A stretch of DNA of 64,000 bases from Dipteris shenzhenensis (taxonomy: Eukaryota; Polypodiophyta; Polypodiopsida; Gleicheniales): NCBI GenBank assembly GCA_047967505.1, contig CM106541.1. One strand, written 5' to 3'. The translations under genes and the position numbers were made by a program. The notes below the pieces were generated by a model. That model made no database searches and was not told where the DNA came from. It was given only the letters and a program-made list of their open reading frames with translations. Positions 48,308 to 58,673 of the stretch are shown here, piece by piece. Each line of letters begins with the position of its first letter. Position 1 is the first letter of the stretch.

Positions 48308-49099
48308 ATGGCACAGAGCAACTCAAATGAGGTGTTTGGGGTTCTCACACAGGAGGATAAGTTGGATGGCACCAACTACTCCTTGTGGAGTTTCATGGTT
48401 CGAAATATCTTAGTTGGCAAAAATCTATGGGATTATGTCAATGGAGATGAAGAAAGACGAGATACAACGCCTATACCTGTCACTCCTACAACTGGAGGCA
48501 GGGGTAGAGGTACAAATACAGCACAGGTGATTGGAGCAACCGCTCCAGGAGCTCCCACAGCAGAGCACAAAAGATGGGACTCTAGAGATGCACAAGCTCT
48601 TTCAGTAATTTCTCTTTCTGTCAAGAGGTTCATTATACCTCATATTCGGTCATACAAGACATCTATGGCAGCTTCGGTAATACTGGAGAGTATGTTTGCA
48701 GCAAGAAACGATGCCAGAGTTTCCTTTCTAAAGCGAGAACTTTCCCATACACATATGGAGGAGGGAGATTCCATGAATTCTCACCTCACGAAGCTTCAGG
48801 ATCTCAGGGAACAATTGCTGAACATTGATGAAGTCATTCCGGATTCAGAGATGATCTCCAACACTCTGAACTCTCTTCCTGATTCCTATCTCGATTTCCA
48901 CACCTCGCTGAATTTGTCATTGAGAGGGGGCAGCAATCCTCTCTCCTTTCATGAGTTGGTAGGACTTCTGTTGCAGGAGGAACAAACACGCAAAAATATG
49001 GCAACCCGCGCTGGCGAGTATGCTATGCTCTCTAAGTTCAAGCCCAAGGGTAAAGGGCAGCATAAGCCACAATGCCCATCAGCCCACACATCAGCATAA
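48308..49099 (+). CDS. Copia A gag (capsid) protein
   Basis: 263 codons from ATG to TAA. The N-terminus has LDGTNYSLWSFMVRNILVGK (residues about 19-38), the typical UBN2/DUF4219 opening of plant copia Gag. The capsid part contains FLKRELSHTHMEEGDSMNSH, LTKLQDLREQL, DEVIPDSEMI and LNSLPDSYLDF. The frame ends before the zinc knuckle, which lies in another frame at 49167-49208 after an in-frame TAG, so Gag is truncated of its nucleic-acid-binding tail. Function in a live element: assembling virus-like particles in the cytoplasm. Confidence 0.9.
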   Translation: MAQSNSNEVFGVLTQEDKLDGTNYSLWSFMVRNILVGKNLWDYVNGDEERRDTTPIPVTPTTGGRGRGTNTAQVIGATAPGAPTAEHKRWDSRDAQALSVISLSVKRFIIPHIRSYKTSMAASVILESMFAARNDARVSFLKRELSHTHMEEGDSMNSHLTKLQDLREQLLNIDEVIPDSEMISNTLNSLPDSYLDFHTSLNLSLRGGSNPLSFHELVGLLLQEEQTRKNMATRAGEYAMLSKFKPKGKGQHKPQCPSAHTSA

Positions 49100-49166
49100 A
49101 GCTGATTCTGGACAGCCTTCTTATAAGGCACAGGGTGATACAAACAAGCAGAAATAGAAGGGCATC

Positions 49167-49208
49167 TGTCATTATTGCAAGAAGCCAGGTCATTATATTG
49201 GAGAGTGC
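49167..49208 (+). pseudogene. Copia A zinc knuckle, out of frame with gag
   Basis: CHYCKKPGHYIGEC is an intact CX2CX4HX4C nucleocapsid motif, read in a different frame from 48308-49099 and preceded by a TAG. A frameshift between capsid and knuckle is implied. Confidence 0.9.
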
Positions 49209-49433
49209 AAGAAGCGCATAGCCAAAGAAAAGAAAAGGGATTCCGGTATGGCTGTATCAGATGCATCAGGTCCACATTGCCATGATGGAGGAGATGTTGC
49301 AGCCAACTTGGTTGAAGAGCACTATGCCTTTTTTACTTGCACTTCAAATTTTTCAGTGGGTAGTTCAGATACTACAGCCACTAATGATGATGACCCATAT
49401 GCTTTTTTGACTTGCAGTTCCTTCAAAGGATGA

Positions 49434-52400
49434 ATGCTCTTTCAGTGTTGATGAAACACTACATACTTGGTATTTTGATAGCGGTGCTTCAAAGCACATC
49501 ACTTCCAAGAAAAATCTGTTTGTAACTTTGCATTCTTCACCCACCAAGAAGAAGGTCACTTGTGCAAATAATTCTTCACATTCAGTGTGTGGAGTGGGAG
49601 ACATTATTCTCACATCGACTAATGGCACAGATTTCAGAATATCAGATGTACTCTATGTGCTAGGTATAAAGAAGAATTTGCTTTCAGTGTCCTCACTCAA
49701 TAGAGGAGGATTTCAGGTTGTTTTTTATGATGACAAGTGTGCAGTCAGAGACAAAGAAAATGAATATGCTTTGAGGTTGTCTAGCACTTTGTATCGGGGT
49801 CTTTTTCAGCTTGATTTATATGAAAAAATATCCCATCTTGCATTATCAGTTAGCACTCCCACTGCTGCAATGCACAATGCGGAGTTATGGCATGCCAGGT
49901 ATGGGCACATGAGCTATGGCAGCTTAATGACACTTCAGAGGCATGAATGAGTTGATGCATTACCTCCTTTGGAGTCGCCTCCTCCTCGTGCATGTGAAGG
50001 TTGCATTCTTGGCAAAATGCATAGGCTTTCCTTCAAGAAGGATGGTGCAGTGAAAGCTACAGGAAAATTGCAGCTTATTCACAGTGATGTCTGCAGTCCC
50101 ATGAGGACACCTGCTTTTGGGGGTTATCTCTATTTTGTTACATTCATAGATGACTTTACCAACTACACTTGGGTCTATGGTCTCAAGGCAAAATCAGAGG
50201 TGTTTATGCATTTCAAACACTTTGTGGCTGTGGTTGAAAATGAGACAGGACGCAAGGTGCAGACACTTCGCACAGATCGAGGGGGGGAGTACATGTCTCA
50301 TGAATTTGAGACATTTCTGAAAGAAAAAGTCATTATGCATCAGCTTACAGTGAGGCTAACACCTCAACAAAATGGCAAAGCTAAGCGGAAGAATCGCACC
50401 ACCATGGAAATGGATAGATGCATGCTCACAAGTAAGAAGTTGCCTCACAGGTTCTGGCTAAAAGCCCTCATGTGTGCCAACTATATTTTAAATCAGGCTC
50501 TTACAAAGGCTTTGAAGACAATCACTCCCTATGAGGCATGGCATGGGAGAAAGCCTTCAGTGGACTACTTCAGAGTTTTTGGTTTTGTTGCATATGCCCA
50601 CGTGCCTGTGGAGTTCAGACACAAGTTGTCAAATAAGGCACTAAATTGCATTTTTGTGGGATATAGCTCACAAAGCAAAGGCTATCGTCTCTACAATCCT
50701 GCTACACGCAAGATTTTTGTCGGTAGAGATGTCATATTCTCTGAAAATTCTGCACATACAAATGCTGAATTTCAGATTCCGGCCTCTTCAGATGATGTGT
50801 TTGAGGGGATGCTTCCTATAGCATTTGGTTCCCCCGCTGAAAATCAGAATTTACAGCAACTTCCGCCAGCTCCACAAGTACAGATTCAGCCCCAAGCTGA
50901 ATTGGTACAACCTCAGGGTGTGGATGAAGTTGTCAGGCAAGAAATTCAAGAGATACACGCAGCCAAAACAGTCCCGCATCGGTTGCTTCAGACTCTTAGG
51001 GAGAGTAGGCTTGAAGCTCCATTGCCTGGCAGAACTCGTAGTGCAGTAAGGCACATGGAGGGAGCTCATTTAGTCGAATCAGCTTATGCAGGTACTCTTC
51101 TTGATGAGGAGGAGCCTGAGACATTTAAAGAAGCAAAAGATAATGTGCATTGGATGAATGCCATGCACGATGAGTTGCAGTCCATTCATAAAAATCAAAC
51201 TTGGGATGTTGTGGATTTGCCACCAGGTAAGAATGCCATAGGTACACGGTGGGTTTTCAAAGTCAAAAGAAAGCCAGATGGGTCCATTGATCGGTACAAG
51301 GCAAGGCTGGTTGCCAAAGGATATGCTCAAAAAAAGGGCATAGATTATGAGGAGACTTTTGCTCCTACATCCAGGATGACAACCATCAGGTCAGTTATAG
51401 CCATGGCTGCAAATTTTGAATGGAATGTTCATCAGTTGGACATTAAAACAGCTTTTCTTAATGGAGACTTGTTGGAAGAGGTTTATGTCAAACAACCTCC
51501 GGGCTTTGAAATTTCAGGAAATGCAATTCAGGTATGTAAGCTGAATGAAGCTTTGTATGGGCTGAAACAGGCCCCACGTGCATGGTATGCCAAAATTGAT
51601 GCCTTTCTGACTAGCAAGGGGCTGCACAATAGTCCAACTCAGAGCACCCTCTACATCAAGAAGGATGGGGGGGATATTCTGGTCATCATTCTTTACGTAG
51701 ATGACATGCTACTCACCGGATCAAATGAGGAAGTAATTGCAGATTTCAAGGCCCAATTGAAAGCTACATTTGATATGTCAGACTTGGGCTTGTTACATTT
51801 CTTTTTGGGGATCCAGTTTATTCAAGAGAAACGTGGCATTGTTATGTCTCAGTCCAAGTATGCTCAAAAGCTCTTGGACAGATTCAACATGCATGATTGC
51901 AAGCCTATGTCCACTCCCATGGAAGCCGGGGCTGAAGCTTACAATGCATGATGCGGGTGATTTAGTTTCTTAGGTGAGCAGGTATATGCACAACCCAAAG
52001 ATTATGCATTGGCAGGCTGTAAAACGCATCTTCCGTTAATTGCAAGGTAAAAAGTATTTTGGCTTGATGTTTCCCAAGGGGGGTGACTTGCAGATGCATG
52101 CTTACAGTGACTCAGATTGGGCTGGAGACTATAATACTAGGCAGTCCACCAGTGGGAATTGTTTCTTTCTAGGACATGCTTGCATTTCTTGGTTGAGCAA
52201 GAGACAATCTACAGTGGCTACCTCCTCATGTGAAGCTGAGTAAAGGGCAGCTTTCACAGCGACAGTTGAATGTGTTTGGCTGTGTCGTTTATTTGCTGAT
52301 CTTCATCTTTCATTGGAGGGTCCTTCTCCGATTCTCACTGATAGTTAGAGTGCTATAGCCGTGGCAAAGAATCCTGTGTTTCATGCTCGCACGAAGCACA

Positions 52401-52567
52401 TTGAGATTCACTATCACTATGTCAGAGAGAAGTTGCATGCAGGAGAGATCAGTATGATCTATGTGTCAACACATAACAATGTTGCAGACATCTTCACCAA
52501 AGCACTTCCACGTGAAAAGTTTGAGGCATTTCGTAGTGCCCTGAACTTCTATCCTTTTGGTGATTGA
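49434..52567 (+). pseudogene. Copia A pol (protease, integrase, RT, RNase H), broken
   Basis: Protease active site WYFDSGASKH near 49471. The GAG-pre-integrase HARYGHMSYGSL ends in an in-frame TGA at 49948-49950, then the same frame runs 660 codons (to 51951). Integrase: HSDVC, FIDDFTNYTWVYGL, RTDRGGEY, then QQNGKAKRKNR where the catalytic Glu of AERKNR is Lys. RT: RYKARLVAKGYAQKKGIDYE, DIKTAFLNGDLLEEVYVKQP, LYGLKQAPRAWY and catalytic YVDDMLLTG. A frameshift follows; RNase H (52100-52567) has SDWAGD, TVATSSCEAE and KHIEIHYHYVREKL, with stops at 52241 and 52346. Confidence 0.92.
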
Positions 52568-52595
52568 TCATTTCCTTGTACATGACATTGGCACT

Positions 52596-52604
52596 GGAGG
52601 GGGG
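52596..52604 (+). promoter_or_regulatory. Polypurine tract of copia A
   Basis: GGAGGGGGG directly upstream of the 3' LTR. Confidence 0.85.
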
Positions 52605-52868
52605 TGTTAGAATTATTATTATAATTCAGCAGTGACCAATGTAATGTAATAAGTAGGTTAGGGGCACTTTTCCCTCATTTAGAGGTTTTTCCCCCTAACC
52701 ACAATTAGTTCACTAACTACAGTTAGTTCACTAACTACGGTTAGTGAAGGATAAGGTTTTGTCATTTAGACAAAACCCATCCCACTTCTTGTAACAAACA
52801 CTTCTTCTATTGCAAGTACTACATTCAGCTCTCTTGCTTCCTGCTCTCTCACTCTCTCGTTTCTAACA
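52605..52868 (+). repeat. Copia A 3' LTR
   Basis: 264 bp; same sequence as the 5' LTR except for scattered changes and an 18-bp tandem duplication of TTAGTTCACTAACTACAG. Confidence 0.97.
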
Positions 52869-54352
52869 CTCTCTGGACTCTTCATAGATAAACTAGAGGA
52901 ATAAATAAGACAAAAGGGCGGAGGTAGCATCCAGATTGCAGGATATGTGGTCTTATTGCTTATCTATACAGATGATGTAGTTGTTTTTGCCAAAAATGCA
53001 GCTCAGCACCTCAATGTTCTCTTAATTCCTGTATGAAGGTAAGCTAGAAAGTGGTGAAATTTTACAAGTATCTGGGACTGGATTTTGAGGGCAACTACAA
53101 ATGAAAACTATGTGTAGAAAAGAGGATACTAAAGGTTTGTTTATCTTACAAAACAAATGCAGGAAATCAAATATTAGGAATTGGAATACGAGGAAATTCC
53201 TTTTTCAGGCTCTTATGCAGCTAGTGGTACTGTATGGATGTCAAGTATGGGGCACAAATCTGGTAAAACAAAAAAGGAAAAAAATAGAGAAAGGTTCCTA
53301 ATAGAAGAGCTAGGGGTAAGAGTGCCAGTTCCCTATCCCATAATTTTGGCAGAAACTGGAATGCTATCTCGTGAGGGTGAAGCAATATGTCTCTTGGTCT
53401 CTTATATGCTCAAACTGAAAAAAATGGACAGCAATAGAATCCCTTACAAAGCAAAAGAAGCCACAAGAGAAAAAGGATGGTTCAAAGAGACACATAACCG
53501 GCTGGAAAGGTGGGATATCTCAAGCCAAAATCTGGCTGGAAAGGTGGGATATCTCAAGCCAAGATTTACCTCTGAAGAAAGGGGCCATAAGGGACTTTGT
53601 GCAGCAAAAAGTGGTGGCCACTTTGTGGAGAGGATGTAAGGGGAATATGGAGTTTTGCAAGAAAGAGATCAACCCCATGCTAGCATACAATGAGCAGCAA
53701 GGGGAATACTTCCATGTACAAGAGACAAGCTAATTGCAGATTTAGAGTCAGCTCCCATGACATGGAGGTAGAGACTGGTAGAGGGACGGACTTGCCCAAG
53801 TAGGAGAGGCTCTGTAAAATCTGTGAGGACAGTTTGATTGAGGACGGCATCACTTTACGTAGCGGTGTCAGGGATATTGGCAATCAAATTCGCACAAGAT
53901 ATGCAGACGGCGCTACCAAACGATCTCATGACCTTTCTCTCCCTCCTAGCACGACAGGTTGGAGCTACATTGATCCAGATGGTAATTCATAGGAGCAAGT
54001 ACTGACCACCGCAGGGGTGTCTTAACGATCCTCAGTCTTTCACTGGAGACTGGGTGGCTCGTAGGGATAACAGCTCTCTCTAGAGGCATATACGTCCATT
54101 CTCTTTGTTACTAGTTTCCATTTTCAGTTCTACATGTTTGTAATTTTGTTTCATTGTCTCAGTAACTTTAGACTGAGTTGGGTAGGTTTACTTATCCTAG
54201 TGCAGATTGTTGTTTATGTCTTGTCTAGCGGAGTTATTTCTAGAACTCTATAGACCTTGTATTTTGTACTTGCGTTTCTCTCAGTCCCATAGATCCTAAT
54301 GGGTCTCCCACGGACTTTAATACAAGCATTTCATTTCATTTCATTCATTCCC
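52869..54352 (+). mobile_element. LINE RT to 3' end, right of the copia insertion
   Basis: It opens with LSGLFIDKLEE, the block after GCPLSPTLF in LINE RT, then the catalytic YTDD (52965-52976, usual YADD) followed by VVVFAKN. Further frames give FYKYLGL-like, WNTRKFLFQALMQLVVLYGC, the C-terminal RFRVSSHDMEVETGRG with ERLCKICEDS (a R.RVSSH.L.IE.GR...R.C..C module). Stops and shifts are frequent. The 3' UTR ends in an (ATTTC)n tail at 54328-54346, a usual LINE end. A 28-bp direct repeat lies at 53501-53562. Confidence 0.85.
53501..53562. repeat. 28-bp direct repeat inside the LINE
   Basis: GGCTGGAAAGGTGGGATATC plus TCAAGCCA occurs at 53501-53528 and 53535-53562, separated by 6 bp. Confidence 0.9.
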
Positions 54353-55001
54353 CCATTCTTGCTTTGGCTACCTTGCTTGATCTTATCAAAGAGGAAACGT
54401 TGTTGACAAAAACAAGATTTTCCTCGATAGCATGAAATAAACATTAAGAGGCAACATTATATTTAAAAACCCTTAACAAAATGGTAACACCATGACAAAT
54501 TTCAATCCATCATTATAAGGCTTCTTGCATTCCTCTGAATTTGATGCGGCTGTTTCATCTTCCCTAAATGATCATAGAAATGTTGGCTGACAAACCAGTA
54601 TTTTGCTGTTAGATTAAAAACCCTTGACAAAAGTTAAGGGAAACAACTGGTGACTTCAGATCCCTCATTAGCATTCCTGTGAATTTTATATGGTTTCAAC
54701 TTCATTCTCAGGTGGGTCCGTGACGTTCACCACATGATATCTTCCTGGCCAACTTGGCCAGTCCCATGGGACAGTCACATTCCAAGCCCAACACATGTGG
54801 CAGGACCAATGAAAGGGATTGCCCCAGCTCTTCCTTGATAAACAACATTATGCATTTGCTTTATAGATGGACATCTAAGCTTGAGCTTCATCAATGCAGC
54901 TCAATATTTCTCCTTGGATATTTGGACACAAAGCAATATCAATCCAATAATGAACATTTCTCTTGAGTTCAAAGATGGTCACAGGTCACTCATCACATCT
55001 T
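54353..55001. other. Non-coding sequence between LINE end and solo LTR
   Basis: No gene or element recognised. Confidence 0.5.
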
Positions 55002-55131
55002 TGTTGGAATGGTCACCTCCCCATCTGTAAGCCCCCATATGAGGAGCGCATGAGGGAGGTGGACCTAGGGATGTATAGACTGCCACATGGGCAGCACATG
55101 AGCTCTCATATGGACAGCACAAGAAACCTTG

Positions 55132-55450
55132 TGCAGGAAAGATGGCGGGGGCATGTAGCCCTGGATCTGGCCTGGCAAGATAGAGCTTCATGGTAGGCGT
55201 ACGGCCTGCAACAGGGCCCTGTGAAGGGCACGATGACATCGGCAGGGTACAGCCCCACTGTACAGGGCTGTACGGAGGCTTATTGGATGGATGCAAGAAA
55301 GATGGCGGGGGCATGTAGCCCTGGATCTGGCCTGGCAAGATAGAGCTTCATGGTAGGCGTACGGCCTGCAACAGGGCCCTGTGAAGGGCACGATGACATC
55401 GGCAGGGTACAGCCCCACTGTACGGGGCTGTACGGAGGCTTATTGGATGG
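55132..55450. repeat. 160-bp near-identical tandem duplication in solo LTR
   Basis: The block from GAAAGATGGCGGGGGCATG to GGCTTATTGGATGG occurs twice with exact 160-bp period (anchors 55141 and 55301) and almost no mismatches. Open frames here on either strand are duplicated too and are not genes. Confidence 0.95.
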
Positions 55451-55950
55451 AGAACAGGGCTGCTGGAAGCCTGACAGAAGGCAGGATTTGCAGTGGCCAA
55501 AGGCGCCTGCATGGCAGGGCCTTTAAGCCTTGTGTGGAGCCTGCAACAGGTCGGGAACAGGGCCAGCAAGTGGGCAGAGTGCCTGGGCCTATGGTGGGCT
55601 GCCACGTGGCCAGGCGGGTCTGAAGAAACAGCCCCCAACCAGGTCGGTTTACAGACGGGGGGGCGCAGTCTGGTCGGCCCAAACAGACCCTTAAGACAAA
55701 CAGTCAGGAGCAGCAGGAGACCTTATCTTGGAGCCTATTCCCGGAGGACCAGGAGAGAAGGAAGAGCTGCAGACTGAGCTTGGAGGGCTGCCTACCTAGG
55801 CTGACACTCAAGGCAGCAAGGTTGAGAAGAACACTCTGGACAGAGAGTCTACGTACGCTCGAGGTGGAGCATGCGGGCTTAGAGATCTAGAAGTGCTTGA
55901 CATCTAGAAGGAGAACCTCTTGCTATTGTATCCTGTCCTACTTTGTGGAC

Positions 55951-56102
55951 GGACGGAAATATAAAGTGTGCTGTGGGGTGTGGAATCACAAACTTCTTAA
56001 ACTTATGTGCATAGATAAGCAAGCAAGTAAATAGACAATGCTTAGAGACAAATATAGAAGCAACACTTTATATTCCGTCCCCACACCACACTTTATATTT
56101 CC
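55951..56102. repeat. Inverted repeats around the solo-LTR TATA box
   Basis: GGACGGAAATATAAAGTGTG (55951-55970) has an inverted partner at 56063-56080 with one base missing, and a second inverted partner (CACACTTTATATTTCC) at 56087-56102. Confidence 0.85.
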
Positions 56103-56184
56103 ACTCCACACCACACTGTGTGAGCTCTTGGGCAATACTATCAGTCTTCCGTTGTGCGTACCCTCTGTTGGGTAATTTCTAACA

Positions 56185-57469
56185 ATCTTGCTATTTCATG
56201 GCATCCATCACCGCTTTCCACTTTAATTCGAACATCATTGGATTCTAACCTTCCAAACCCACCATCCACATCCACAAAACCTTGGTTGCGTCTTAATGAA
56301 ATTCGCACAACCAATTGTCATTGGATAAATAAGCACGCTCCTAGTTGAGATATGTATTTGGCACCTTTAAGTTTTCTTACCAAGGGAAAACATTTGGCCT
56401 CAATATAGTTCTCAATATCATACGACAATATAAACCTCAGCACAAATGATTCTTGTCCATGCCGTATATTGTACCATAACATGAGTGATGAAATAAGTTG
56501 CCAAGAGAATATGCAGAACTAAGAATAGTCCCAAGCTTGTTTTCTCTCTGCAATTCATCTCTTTCACCAAGGTTTTCTTTCAAGTGAGAGGGGTTGTCCC
56601 GATTCCCTGACTTATAATCATCTCCTTAAGCCTCCTCTCCCTATCCAACTTCCAACCTCCATAGTGCCATTTTGTTGGCCCCCTTTTGCCTTCCTTACAA
56701 TCCTCCTTTTTGCAGTCAACAATGCATTGTGTAGCGTAACCCCTCCCCTTAAACCTACTCTCCAAAGGAGGACTAGTGAGCTTCCACCCCATCAAAGTCA
56801 CCCATGACACCATCAAGCCCCCTCAGGATGCCCGCAAGTTCTTCCTATGTATGGAGCAAAGAATAGATCTCAAACAACTAGGACTCCTTAATGAGACCCA
56901 ACAAAGCTCGCACAAAGCTCAAATTACTTATGGATGGCGCTTGGCAACAGTCCCAAGGATCACACACACGTATTATTGCTTCTTTTGATTCGATTTTATC
57001 ATGGGCCCTTTGGCCTAGAAGCTACACAAATCACAAGTTAATATAGAGAGAGGTTGAAGTGGATGGAATCATGGGGTATAACAACCACTGATATACTAGA
57101 AGATGCATGTGAAATAAGAGAGATTGTGATGCAGAAAATGATACAGACACTATGGCCAAACCCAGGGGAAAAAATGCAGTTTTATACGCAAGAAGTTAAC
57201 TCAATGGACAGCTATGGAATGCAAAAATACCTCGCGAAAGACATATCAACGTTTAAAAAGACATCTAATCTGCAAAATCAAAACTAGTTCACATGATCTC
57301 GAGCTAGAGAGGGGTAGATGGGCAAGACCCTAGGTCCGCAAAGAGGAAAAAATCTGCCCCACAGGAGAGGTAGAAAATGAGAGAGATGATATGATTGTAT
57401 TAGAGTCCATGTAAGACCCTTCAAGATCCATGGGACAAGCGATCGCTATTAGCTAATAGTGATCCCTTA

Positions 57470-57472
<3 letters not shown>
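56185..57472. other. Unassigned sequence
   Basis: Short frames on both strands, none recognisable; no importin exon was found here. Confidence 0.5.

Positions 57473-57509
<37 letters not shown>
57473..57509. repeat. (CT)n microsatellite
   Basis: About 18 CT units, abutting the truncated 5' end of the next LINE. Confidence 0.95.
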
Positions 57510-57511
<2 letters not shown>

Positions 57512-57512
<1 letters not shown>

Positions 57513-58278
57513 TCATGCACCAGGAGCAATTCGCATTTGATGGGTCCCCTGTAAAGGTAGTTTCATCATACACTTATCTTGGGGTCGTCTTTTCCGGACC
57601 CATCTTCACTATGAGACCTGCGATCCATGTACGTCTGAGCAGAGGATATGCTTCATGGACTAGACTAGAGAGGCAGTGCTTCTGCTCTCACTTTCAAGAT
57701 CCACAGACCAAATGGTTGCTTTTTGACTCCTTGGTCCGCCCAGCAAGGATGTATGGCAGTCCATGCTGGGGGCCAGACTTGTCGGATGCAGAGTGGGTCA
57801 CGATGGAGAGGCTGCAAGTTCTCATGTTATCACGGATTATCCGTGGTAAGCCATCCGTTCCTCACCAGATCATTCAGACAGAGTTTGGGTCACCTCCATT
57901 ACAACTTCGAACTAGATGCTGCATTTCAGGTCATCACGTATCTGTACCGAGTCAGGGAGTATGGGGATTACACCTCTAGGCGTAGCAGGATACCATGGCT
58001 AGCACTGTAATCTTCTATGGCACTTGCAGTAGGGAGAGACCAAAGGTGTTGGTATGCACGCACAGACTCCACATGGACAGACTACCTCCATTCCAGTACA
58101 GTATGGATGCTCCGTTCTCTCCCCTCCTATCACACGAGGTCAACCAAGTTATCCTTGGGCAATTCCGGGTCTCTTCACACAGACTTCATATCGAGAGCAG
58201 TAGAGCAGAGCAGTTACCCAAGGAGAGGCGCATACGCACACTATGTGACATGCAGGAGGTTGAGATAGAGGTATTGGG
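57512..58278 (+). mobile_element. Second LINE copy, RT C-terminus, cut by copia B
   Basis: Begins at the CT tract with VVSSYTYLGVVFSGP, then TKWLLFDSLVRPARMYGSPC (a LF.SLV.P...YG..W block) and VTMERLQVLMLSRIIRG. In another frame the C-terminal module reads LGQFRVSSHRLHIESSRAEQ followed by PKERRIRTLC, the same R.RVSSH.L.IE module as the 52869-54352 LINE. It stops at the copia B LTR at 58279. Confidence 0.8.
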
Positions 58279-58545
58279 TGTTGGAAGCAATGGAAGCTCA
58301 AAAATGGAAGCACAATGGAGAAAAACGAGATGCTGTAATAGATTGCTGCAAAACTGAAGTGTGGAGGCTCAAGGGAGAGCCAACATAACAAAACCCTAGG
58401 GCTAACTATCCTAACTGGACTAAGTGTTCTAACTAACCTAGATGGTACATAAACTACCAATAGTCCTAACTGACTATAACTAGGCCTACAAGGCTCATAC
58501 CAAGGTATAAGTGGCATCTATGGATAGCCCATGAGATAGCCTACA
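58279..58545 (-). repeat. Copia B 3' LTR (minus-strand element)
   Basis: 267 bp; minus strand TGTAGG...TTCCAACA. On its internal side (58546 upward) the minus strand has the purine tract GGAGGGGG before TTTTGTAGG. The partner LTR is outside the window or beyond the nested insertion. Confidence 0.75.
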
Positions 58546-58673
58546 AAACCCCCTCCATGGTATGGGCTGAAGTATCCTAGACATGACTCAGGATACCTAA
58601 ATATCTAGTGTCATGGTTGCACATGTTCGTCCAGTAGGATATAGCAACCTATGACTGTACAGAGTACAACAAA

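Larger units (their letters stand above)
46915..52868 (+). mobile_element. Ty1/copia LTR retrotransposon with both LTRs (copia A)
   Basis: Bounded by LTRs of 248 bp (46915-47162) and 264 bp (52605-52868), TGTTAG...CTAACA, with a PBS after the first and a PPT before the second. The gene order gag, zinc knuckle, protease, integrase, RT, RNase H is diagnostic of copia. The flanking 5-mers are CCTAC and CTCTC, so no target duplication is visible. Frameshifts, stops and a mutated integrase triad indicate it can no longer move by itself, although gag and a 660-codon integrase-RT frame remain long. It lies in the large importin intron, antisense to the gene. Confidence 0.97.
55002..56184. mobile_element. 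Solo LTR with target-site duplication ATCTT
   Basis: 1183 bp starting TGTTGGAAT and ending AATTTCTAACA (imperfect inverted termini, TG...CA). ATCTT is found immediately on both sides (54997-55001 and 56185-56189). A TATA-like GGAAATATAAAG lies at 55955. No internal domains are present, as expected after LTR-LTR recombination. It includes a 160-bp tandem duplication. The start shares CCCATATGAGGA with the LTR at 43048. Confidence 0.85.

Noticed and set aside
46910-52873. Target-site duplication for copia A
   Set aside because: The flanking 5-mers CCTAC and CTCTC do not match.
54979-55682. Frames with duplicated peptides
   Set aside because: Duplicates come from the 160-bp tandem repeat in the solo LTR.
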